Shown here: in pieces, positions 15,858-21,283 of the stretch
Numbering within the stretch: the stretch's first letter is position 1
Layout: every line of letters begins with the position of its first letter
Source: CAZFZT01 sp964523675
Lineage (GTDB): Bacteria > Planctomycetota > Phycisphaerae > Phycisphaerales > SM1A02
Assembly: GCA_964523675.1 (NCBI GenBank)
Contig: CAZFZT010000062.1
Coordinates: forward strand, 1-21,283
Reading direction: 5' to 3'
Length of the DNA stretch: 21,283 nt
Notes under the pieces: generated by a model
What the model saw: only the letters and a program-made list of their open reading frames with translations
Databases searched by the model: none
Told to the model about the DNA's origin: nothing
Position numbers and translations under genes: made by a program

Positions 15858-15873
15858 TACGCGGAGAGCGCGG
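15846..15873 (+). repeat. CACGGAG-type short repeat, copy 1
   Basis: TTCACCGCGGAGTACGCGGA and following bases form three imperfect copies of a CGCGGAG unit. Units of the TTCACCACGGAGACACGGAG type are widespread in intergenic DNA of several bacterial phyla. Related copies lie at 16501 and 18529. Confidence 0.7.
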
Positions 15874-15917
15874 TTGCGCATTCTCCGCGACTCGGCTATG
15901 CAGATAGCTGTCAGCGG

Positions 15918-15961
15918 CGTGGCTGGGACCGTGCGTAGCGTGCTGGGAACGCGGTTTTCCA
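15918..15961 (+). repeat. Head segment copy A of the repeat island
   Basis: CGTGGCTGGG at 15918-15927 and TGGGAACGCGGTT starting at 15944 occur with identical spacing at 16149-16192. The bases between them differ. Each head stands 25-50 bases before a 21-bp array. Confidence 0.7.
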
Positions 15962-15987
15962 GGGCGGCTGGGGGGGTTGGTAATCCT

Positions 15988-16071
15988 CTGCAGAATGACC
16001 GCTTCCCACTTCAGAATCGCCGCTCCATCTTTCAGAAGCCGGCTTTGTTTGAAGTCCGTTTCCCCGCAGTC
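15988..16071 (+). repeat. Degenerate 21-bp tandem repeat array 2
   Basis: Units begin at 15988, 16009, 16030 and 16051. The first three share CAGAA at unit positions 4-8 followed by a GCC or ACC. The fourth is weaker and the phase is lost after 16071. Confidence 0.6.
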
Positions 16072-16148
16072 GGCTTCTTGGACATGTCTACCAGTGTACG
16101 GTATCTGTAGGCCCTCGCAATCCCACCCGTCCATCCGCCCGCCTGCAC

Positions 16149-16192
16149 CGTGGCTGGGGCGTTGCTTCTCAGCGTGGGAACGCGGTTGTCAA
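16149..16192 (+). repeat. Head segment copy B of the repeat island
   Basis: This matches the head copy at 15918-15961: CGTGGCTGGG, 16 mostly different bases, then TGGGAACGCGGTT. It lies about 48 bases before array 3. Confidence 0.7.
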
Positions 16193-16239
16193 GCCGTCAT
16201 GGCGGCGGGATGATTTCACTGCTGTTTCCTTCCTTCCCA

Positions 16240-16428
16240 GTGCAGAGGGAAGCGTTCTCTGTGCACAGGGAAGCGAGGACTCTGCACGGGGGCGCGGGGT
16301 CCGTGCAGGGAGAAGCGGTGACTCTGCACAGACAGCTGCTGCCTCGAACGAGAGACCCGAGGACTCTGCACAGAGAGACCTTCCCTGTGAAGAGGGAGCC
16401 CTTCCCTCTGCACAGGGAAACGGTACGG
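16240..16428 (+). repeat. Degenerate 21-bp tandem repeat array 3
   Basis: Nine units fit exact 21-base phase without insertions or deletions: starts at 16240, 16261, 16282, 16303, 16324, 16345, 16366, 16387 and 16408. The consensus is close to STGCACAGRGAAGCG followed by six variable bases, often ending in CT. Translated on the plus strand this gives heptads such as VHREART. It runs directly into tail copy B. Confidence 0.85.
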
Positions 16429-16512
16429 CCAATGTTCGCCCGTTCCAGAACGGGCAAACCGCCGTTGCCAGCCCAAAAACGCGGGTGAGGAGAGAGCGGA
16501 TTCACCACGGAG
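16406..16512 (+). repeat. Tail segment copy B of the repeat island
   Basis: Aligns without gaps to 15751-15857. It contains a perfect inverted repeat, GCCCGTTC (16438-16445) and GAACGGGC (16448-16455), which is only partly preserved in copy A. The similarity continues about 25 bases past the shared TGA. Confidence 0.85.
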
Positions 16513-16530
16513 ACACGGAGGCACGGAGGG
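16501..16530 (+). repeat. CACGGAG-type short repeat, copy 2
   Basis: TTCACCACGGAGACACGGAG followed by GCACGGAGG gives three CACGGAG units at 8-9 base spacing. It forms the end of tail copy B. Confidence 0.85.
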
Positions 16531-16637
16531 GGGAGGCGGAGTGCAGTCCCCGCAATCATCGGCCACGCGCCGAGCCGACAAGGTGCAGTGGGACGTTCGT
16601 CGAACGACAGTGAAGCCACTGCTCGACCGAGGCCAAG

Positions 16638-17222
16638 CTACCGACTATGACACTTCACTAGGTTCGCGCCGGTACGAGTGAGTAGAAACACGCGTTGGCC
16701 ATTGGTGTTCTCCATCCGAACGAGCAATCCAAGATCACAAAGCGTCCGCAGGTCATCTTCGAGAAACCTCTGTTCATCCACTCGAATCCTAGTTGCGGTG
16801 TCGTCATCCAGCTGATAGACCGCTTCACCAATCGCCTTGATCTCGATTACTCTGCAAGATCGGGATTCAGTTATCTGGCGAAGGAATCCGAACGCTTGGT
16901 CAGAGATTCTCGCGCCCGGACGGACAGCCATCGCGAGGGGTCGGATTGCAGACACTTGGTACGCAATCATTGATAATGCATCGTCCAGTCTACGTAGAAT
17001 GTCCATTACCTCAACGTGTTGGTGTGCCAGAACGCCCTTCAGCGACAAGGTTACCTCTTCACTGTGTAGAATCGCATCAACGACTTGGTGATGCTCATGT
17101 CTGCGCAGCCAGTCAATGAATTGGTCCAGCGTCGCTTGTTCGCTAGATCGGCGCTCGGATTTCCAAAGTCCGAGCAATCCCAGAACTGAGGCGAGCGCGG
17201 AAGCAGTGGATAGCATATCCAT
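16638..17222 (-). CDS. Membrane-anchored protein of unknown function with winged-helix-like C-terminus
   Basis: A 194-residue protein that I do not recognise. A hydrophobic N-terminal segment (about 5-20) is probably a single membrane anchor, followed by KSERR. Residues 25-100 look helical with many His, Asp and Glu (FIDWLRRHEHHQVVDAILHS). The last 80 residues contain RFLEDDLRTLCDLGLLV, then RVFLLTRTGANLV. This is the pattern of a winged-helix unit in which a recognition-like helix is followed by a two-strand wing, but DNA binding is not shown. ATG 17222 has AAAGGGA eight bases upstream. It follows the polyprenyl synthase gene by 30 bases in the same direction and is probably co-transcribed. 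Base composition of both genes looks lower in GC than their neighbours. Confidence 0.65.
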   Translation of the reverse strand: MDMLSTASALASVLGLLGLWKSERRSSEQATLDQFIDWLRRHEHHQVVDAILHSEEVTLSLKGVLAHQHVEVMDILRRLDDALSMIAYQVSAIRPLAMAVRPGARISDQAFGFLRQITESRSCRVIEIKAIGEAVYQLDDDTATRIRVDEQRFLEDDLRTLCDLGLLVRMENTNGQRVFLLTRTGANLVKCHSR

Positions 17223-17252
17223 TAATCAGGTCCCTTTAAGCTCACGCTGTGC

Positions 17253-18386
17253 CTATTGTATCCGAATCTTCTCGCAAAGGCCCCAGAATAATGACCTGAT
17301 GACTTGATTGCTCACAAAGCCGCCGACTGCATCCGAAGCAGCAGCAACCCGTCTATTCACTTCCGCCTTGACAGCCGTGTCAACGTTCAACTCGCGAAAA
17401 ATATGCCGAATCTCCTGGAGCGCTTTAAAATCGGCGTGTTTGCATCCATAGAGTTCGTCGATTCGCTTCAAGGCAGACGGGTTAGTGCGCTGGGCTCGTT
17501 CTCGAGCCCACAGCCAGAGATATGTCTTTTTTCCCTCGCGGACGTCCGATTCCTCCGGCTTGCCAGTTTCTATCTTGGAACCGAAGATGCCAAGGTAGTC
17601 ATCACGCAATTGGTAGGCTTGTCCTAACTCTTGCGCAAAGCCGCGCATCGTCTCACCGGAAGTATTTTCACCATCTGCCGCGAGCTCTCCAAGTTGCAGG
17701 GGAGCAAGCACTGTGTAGTTCGCTGTCTTGAATTTTGTCATGCAAAAAATCTCGTTCTCGGTCGGTATTGGATTTGCCGCGATTTCCACATCCAAAACTT
17801 CCCCCAAAGCCGTCTGGATTATGGACCCAAAGAGCATTTTCAGCGCAGCGCCTCGGGCGTTCGTAGGAATAGCACGATTCTGTGCAACCTCCATTGCGAT
17901 GAAACACCCTACGTCTCCCGCCAACATCGCTAGTGAGCGGCCATAATGCTCAGAATCCATCGTTGAGTCAGCTCGTAGCTGAGCTTCAAAAATACGATGG
18001 AATGTTGGACCGCTCCGACGAAAATCGGAGCGATCAATGATGTCATCATGGATCAGAATGGAGGTATGAAGGATCTCCACAGCGGCTTGCAACGGCCTAA
18101 TTTTTTGAATGTTCTCACCGTCGCCACCTGCTGCGAGATACCCAAGTTCCACAAAGCTAGCTCTGAACATCTTGCCGGGCTGCCGTCCGTCATCTCCACC
18201 ACCAACGCAGTATCCAGCAAGCGCTTCAAGCAATTTAGATGGAGTGTGGCCACGGAAATCCGCCTCGTACGATGACGCGCGACCAGCAAGTTGATGCCGA
18301 ACCTCTCGGGTCACCTCTGTGCACACTTTCGAGTGCCATCGGCCAAACCGCTCAACATCTTCAAGTGTGGATGCCGTACTAGTCAT
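17253..18386 (-). CDS. Polyprenyl (isoprenyl) diphosphate synthase
   Basis: A 377-residue trans-prenyltransferase that would condense allylic diphosphates with isopentenyl diphosphate to make linear isoprenoid chains. All family regions are present: GKMFR (71-75), the first aspartate-rich motif DDIID (114-118) with RR at 123-124, K219 and K221 in TKFKTA, the second aspartate-rich motif in QLRDDYLGIFG (D262, D263), and DVREGKKTYL (281-290). The residue five positions before DDIID is Ser, not an aromatic residue, which argues against a strict farnesyl synthase and for C20 or longer; this is an inference. It is longer than typical FPP or GGPP synthases (about 300). The promoter at 18428-18456 precedes it, and the unknown 16638-17222 gene follows it. 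No terpene cyclase or other isoprenoid gene is nearby. GC looks lower than in the flanking genes. Confidence 0.9.
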   Translation of the reverse strand: MTSTASTLEDVERFGRWHSKVCTEVTREVRHQLAGRASSYEADFRGHTPSKLLEALAGYCVGGGDDGRQPGKMFRASFVELGYLAAGGDGENIQKIRPLQAAVEILHTSILIHDDIIDRSDFRRSGPTFHRIFEAQLRADSTMDSEHYGRSLAMLAGDVGCFIAMEVAQNRAIPTNARGAALKMLFGSIIQTALGEVLDVEIAANPIPTENEIFCMTKFKTANYTVLAPLQLGELAADGENTSGETMRGFAQELGQAYQLRDDYLGIFGSKIETGKPEESDVREGKKTYLWLWARERAQRTNPSALKRIDELYGCKHADFKALQEIRHIFRELNVDTAVKAEVNRRVAAASDAVGGFVSNQVIRSLFWGLCEKIRIQ

Positions 18387-18427
18387 ATCTGCGACCTTGA
18401 GTTTCGCCCGATAGTGTTAGCCGGCGT

Positions 18428-18456
18428 AGCGTACTCTGCGGTGCGGGTCGTGTCAA
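18428..18456 (-). promoter_or_regulatory. Candidate sigma-70 promoter of the polyprenyl synthase operon
   Basis: On the minus strand, TTGACA (complement of 18451-18456) is followed after 17 bases by TACGCT (complement of 18428-18433), which matches three of six -10 bases. It is 42 bases upstream of the ATG at 18386. The exact -35 and the spacing support it; the -10 is weak. Confidence 0.5.
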
Positions 18457-18528
18457 CGGGCGTCGATGAGAAACAGGGGGGCATGGAGGCGCGAACGCAT
18501 GAAGGCATGCTTGAGTTGCACATGTGAT

Positions 18529-18548
18529 CCTCCGTGGCCCTCCGTGGC
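18529..18548 (-). repeat. CACGGAG-type short repeat, copy 3
   Basis: On the minus strand, GCCACGGAGGGCCACGGAGG starts at the last base of the M20 peptidase stop codon (18548-18550). It gives two CCACGGAGG units and is related to the repeats at 15846 and 16501, here in opposite orientation. Confidence 0.75.
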
Positions 18549-19984
18549 TAATCACGCACCCCCGCCAGTTCCGCCAGCATCGCGGCGTGGGACTTGATGC
18601 CCATTTCGTAGCAGCGGAGTTCGAACTTTTCGTTGGGGGAGTGGACGCGGTCGTCTTCGAGGCCGAAGCCGACGAGGAGGGAATCGAAGCCGAGGATCTG
18701 CTGGATGGAGCCGACGACGGGGATGGAGCCGCCGCAGCCGATGAGGACGGGCGGTGTGTTGTAAATGCGGCTGAGCCCCTTGCGGGCTGCGTCGAGATAT
18801 GGCGAGTCCGTCGGCACGCGAATGGCCGGGCTTGTGCCGAGGTTCTTGAACTGCCATGTGCAGCCCGGCGGCGTTTTGTCCTCGAAGAACTTGACCAGTG
18901 AATGATAGATCTTGTGCGGGTCCTGGTTGGCGACGAGTCGGCAGCTGAGTTTGACGGTTGCGGATGATGCGATGACGGTTTTCGCGCCTTTGCCGGTGTA
19001 GCCGCCGATGATGCCGTTGATGTCGCATGTAGGGCGCGACCAGATGCGCTGGAGCGTGGAGCAGCCGGCTTCGCCGAAGGGCTCTTTGACGCCTGCGCCT
19101 GCGAGGAACTCTTTCTCGTTGAAGCCGAGTTGTTCCCATTGCTTGCGTTCCGCTTCGCCGAGCGGGAGGACATCGTCGTAGAAGCCGGGGATTTGGACTT
19201 TTCCCTTGTCGTCATGCAGTTGTGCGAGGATGCGCGTGAGTGCGTTGATGGGATTGATGAGCGAGCCGCCGTACATTCCCGAGTGGAGGTCGTGGCTGGG
19301 GCCGTGGAGGGTGGCTTCGAGATAGACGAGGCCGCGCAACATGTAGGTGATGGCGGGCGTGTCGATGTTCCACATGCCGGTGTCGCAGACGATGCAGACG
19401 TCGGCTGCGAGTTCATCTTTATGTTGCGTAAGGAAGGGATCGAGTGACGGGCTGCCGGATTCCTCTTCGCCTTCGAGGAGGATCTTGATGTTGACGGGGA
19501 GAGAGCCATGGACTGCTTTCCATGCGCGCATGGCTTCGATGAAGGTCATGAGTTGGCCTTTGTCATCGACCGCGCCGCGCGCGACGATTTTGCCCGCCGC
19601 CCCCGGATATGAACTCTTGACGATGACGGGCTCGAAGGGTGGCGAGTCCCAGAGTTCGAGCGGGTCGGGCGGCTGGACGTCGTAGTGTCCGTAGTAGAGG
19701 ATGGTGGAGGGCTCTTGGCTATCGGCTATCGGCTGTCGGCTGTCGGTGCCGGAGGCTTTGTAGTGCGCAACAACCATGGGATGTCCTGTCGTTTCGCGCA
19801 CGGACGCGTCGAAGCCGATGTCCTTGAGTTGATCAGCGCACCACTGCGCAGCGCGCTTCACCTCAGCGTCATAGGCCGAGTCGGTGGAGACGCTGGGGAT
19901 GCGCAGGAGGTCTTTGAGACGATCGATGGATTGATCGAGGTTGGCGTCGATGCGCGCGAGGACGGGGTCGAGGGTCTTACTCAT
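18548..19984 (-). CDS. M20-family dipeptidase / metallopeptidase
   Basis: A 478-residue zinc peptidase of the M20 family, closest in layout to the PepV/carnosinase-like dipeptidases. The metal and catalytic residues are in order: H100 and D102 in YYGHYDVQPP, D140 in ARGAVDDKG, and E174/E175 in LLEGEEESGS. A dimerisation domain follows, and GLEDDRVHSPNE carries the last metal-binding His. Residues 79-90 are encoded by a 7-bp tandem repeat (19717-19748) and form a Ser/Gln/Asp-rich loop just before the first catalytic strand, so this loop appears to be an insertion. ATG 19984 starts the conserved N-terminal helix. The stop codon abuts a CACGGAG repeat. The exact peptide substrate is unknown; cytosolic peptide turnover is likely. 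Confidence 0.93.
   Translation of the reverse strand: MSKTLDPVLARIDANLDQSIDRLKDLLRIPSVSTDSAYDAEVKRAAQWCADQLKDIGFDASVRETTGHPMVVAHYKASGTDSRQPIADSQEPSTILYYGHYDVQPPDPLELWDSPPFEPVIVKSSYPGAAGKIVARGAVDDKGQLMTFIEAMRAWKAVHGSLPVNIKILLEGEEESGSPSLDPFLTQHKDELAADVCIVCDTGMWNIDTPAITYMLRGLVYLEATLHGPSHDLHSGMYGGSLINPINALTRILAQLHDDKGKVQIPGFYDDVLPLGEAERKQWEQLGFNEKEFLAGAGVKEPFGEAGCSTLQRIWSRPTCDINGIIGGYTGKGAKTVIASSATVKLSCRLVANQDPHKIYHSLVKFFEDKTPPGCTWQFKNLGTSPAIRVPTDSPYLDAARKGLSRIYNTPPVLIGCGGSIPVVGSIQQILGFDSLLVGFGLEDDRVHSPNEKFELRCYEMGIKSHAAMLAELAGVRD
19717..19748 (-). repeat. In-frame 7-bp tandem repeat inside the M20 gene
   Basis: On the plus strand, GGCTATC occurs twice, then GGCTGTC twice, then GGTG. Read on the minus strand the unit is GATAGCC or GACAGCC. 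It lies within the coding sequence and, with its flanks, keeps the reading frame. A single GGCTATC also stands at 20040-20046. Confidence 0.9.
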
Positions 19985-20029
19985 TTGACCATCGTACCGG
20001 ACGCTTTGCTTTGATGAGCGCGTGCGCTA

Positions 20030-20043
20030 AGCCGCAAGCGGCT
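20030..20043. other. Short hairpin at the stop codon of the dockerin-tailed gene
   Basis: AGCCGC (20030-20035) and GCGGCT (20038-20043) form an inverted repeat with a two-base centre that overlaps the TAG of the right-edge gene. There is no T-run, so it is a weak terminator candidate at best. Confidence 0.4.
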
Positions 20044-21283
20044 ATCGGCACGCGCCCCATGCGGCGAGCAGAATGAGCAGGTCCGACACGCCGACGGCGC
20101 CATTGTTATCGAGGTCGGCGGCATGGCCGGGGTTCGCACCCCATGCGGCAAGGAGCAGAAGCAGATCGGGCACGCCGACGGTTCCGCTGCCATCAAGATC
20201 GGCCGGGCAGGGGTTCGGCTCGGGCGCATCGTCGAATGACATGTCGGTGATGTGCAACTCGGGGATGTTAATGGTCGTGACCGAGTGATTGATGGTGCCG
20301 CTGACGCCTTCGACGGAGAGCGTGGTGAAGCGGAGAGTATCGCCGATGTACTCCTGCCGTTCTCCCTGCGGAATCTCGAACTTGAAGAGGCGCTGGCTGC
20401 CCCATGCGATTTCGCTCTGCACATCGCCATCCTTGATCGGCGGATCGATGATGGCGTGCGAAATGTCAAATGTCCAGTTCTCATTGTGGCCGCAGTTCGG
20501 GCAGCACATGGCGACGGGGTCGGCGTAATCGGGAATGGTGGCGACGACGGCGCCCCCAAGGAGCACCTCAACGGTTGGGGTTGCGGAGCCCGCGCCTGAG
20601 AAGCCAAAGTCCAGCAAGCCGCCGCGATAGTGGTTTGCGACGCCTTCATCGGAGCATTCGATCGGCGTGATGGTCATGTCGAGATGGCCGGTGCCGCCAT
20701 CATCGAGCGCGAGGGCTGCGCTGGAGATGAGCGTTGCGCCGTCTTCGAGCGCTTCGCATGGCTCCGGCTTGCCGGCGCAAGGGTCGGGAATCGCGGCTCT
20801 GATGTTCTGAATGACGGCCATCTTACTCTCATTAAATGCCTGGGGCGTTGACTTCAACGTCGCTGCACTGGCGCTGGTCAGATTGTCTTGGGATAAACCA
20901 CCGGTGGGATTGCGCAGGACCAGCCCCAGGACGTCGTCGCCGTCGTCATCGGGATCCAGGCAGCAGGCGGCGATCATCTGCGCCACGCCATCCGCACGAT
21001 GCTCGAGGTCGAAGAGTTCAACCCATTCGTCCACGATGATCGCCAGCACTTCGTCATCGACTTCCGGCGAGCACTCGAAACTCAGCACCGGCTGGAGTGT
21101 CAACTCCTCTTCGATGCCGTGCGCGGTGATGCGCACTTCTTCAGCAACAACGATGCTGTTATCCGGAAGTTGGACGCTCATCGGCGTGCCGGAACGCAGG
21201 ACGTATCTTCCATCGGTGAACTCGGCACCTGCAAGCGCGCTGGAGACGATGAGATCGCCGCTGACAGTGAGCGAGCCGCCGTG
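20042..21283 (-). CDS. Secreted-type protein with dockerin-like C-terminal repeats, cut by right window edge
   Basis: The minus-strand frame is open from the window edge to a TAG at 20042-20044, giving 413 visible residues; the N-terminus and any signal peptide lie outside. An ATG at 21181 exists, but the 34 codons before it are also protein-like (GGSLTVSGDLIVSS), so it is not taken as the start. The middle is beta-rich with no motif that I recognise. It includes CCPNCGHNENWTFDISHAI, which could be a metal-binding site or a structural cysteine cluster. The C-terminal 50 residues form two dockerin-like EF-hand repeats (CPADLDGSGTVGVPDLL and AADLDNNGAVGVSDLL). These closely match the tail of the CHRD protein, which suggests the same extracellular fate. 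Function is unknown. Confidence 0.82.
   Translation of the reverse strand, partial: HGGSLTVSGDLIVSSALAGAEFTDGRYVLRSGTPMSVQLPDNSIVVAEEVRITAHGIEEELTLQPVLSFECSPEVDDEVLAIIVDEWVELFDLEHRADGVAQMIAACCLDPDDDGDDVLGLVLRNPTGGLSQDNLTSASAATLKSTPQAFNESKMAVIQNIRAAIPDPCAGKPEPCEALEDGATLISSAALALDDGGTGHLDMTITPIECSDEGVANHYRGGLLDFGFSGAGSATPTVEVLLGGAVVATIPDYADPVAMCCPNCGHNENWTFDISHAIIDPPIKDGDVQSEIAWGSQRLFKFEIPQGERQEYIGDTLRFTTLSVEGVSGTINHSVTTINIPELHITDMSFDDAPEPNPCPADLDGSGTVGVPDLLLLLAAWGANPGHAADLDNNGAVGVSDLLILLAAWGACR

Larger units (their letters stand above)
15303..16637. other. Gene-free repeat island between the DinB gene and the 16638 gene
   Basis: No reading frame here looks like a normal gene. The region holds a probable pepA 3' remnant (15310-15375), a long inverted repeat (15431-15509), and three arrays of 21-bp repeats (15558-15750, 15988-16071, 16240-16428). 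It also has a head segment at 15918 and 16149, a tail segment at 15751 and 16406, and CACGGAG-type repeats. Frames of 60-140 codons occur on both strands, but they translate the repeats. Confidence 0.8.

Noticed and set aside
16150..16488. A 112-codon frame with heptad repeats on the plus strand, and overlapping minus-strand frames
   Set aside because: The frame is open because the repeat period is 21 bp. There is no ribosome binding site, and similarity to the other copy continues past the stop codon with mostly amino-acid-changing differences.

Overview
The window comes from a GC-rich bacterial chromosome, most likely a member of the Planctomycetota close to the Phycisphaerae. The pointers are two secreted proteins ending in dockerin-like tails of the type CPADLTGDGSVGVPDLL, a cysteine-rich GACCLGDGTC segment, zinc ribbons of the type CPVCGYDLRAT fused to membrane proteins, and a glycine-rich secretin. 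This placement is an inference from protein style; no rRNA or other marker gene is present.

Left part (1-3633, + strand): the C-terminal part of a secretin, a rho-independent terminator, an orphan ParA-type ATPase, and an overlapping gene for a VanZ-like membrane protein with two zinc ribbons. Next (3702-7696, - strand): a zinc-ribbon membrane protein, then the pyruvate dehydrogenase E1 genes pdhA and pdhB. These two are separated by a four-helix-bundle (S23/Avd-like) gene that lies between two arrays of the octamer ATCGAGGG in opposite orientation. This unit fills almost the whole pdhA-pdhB spacer and is the best candidate here for an undescribed mobile or selfish unit.

Middle (7811-15302, + strand): a promoter, then a 1056-residue secreted protein with two CHRD domains, a C39-like cysteine peptidase-like region and two dockerin-like repeats, closed by a strong terminator. 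After it come a small unknown gene, a secreted protein with two AHSA1/SRPBCC domains, an M17 leucyl aminopeptidase and a DinB-family protein.

From 15303 to 16637 there is a 1.3 kb island without a convincing gene. It holds a probable decayed 3' end of a second M17 peptidase, a long inverted repeat made of a REP-like hairpin that also occurs at 11659, three arrays of degenerate 21-bp repeats, duplicated head and tail segments, and CACGGAG-type repeats. Right part (16638-21283, - strand): a dockerin-tailed secreted protein cut by the window edge, an M20 dipeptidase carrying an in-frame 7-bp repeat insertion, a polyprenyl diphosphate synthase with its own promoter, and a small membrane-anchored protein of unknown function in a likely two-gene operon with the synthase.

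The genes do not form one pathway. The window is mostly housekeeping and cell-envelope genes, with unusual repeat content in the spacers.
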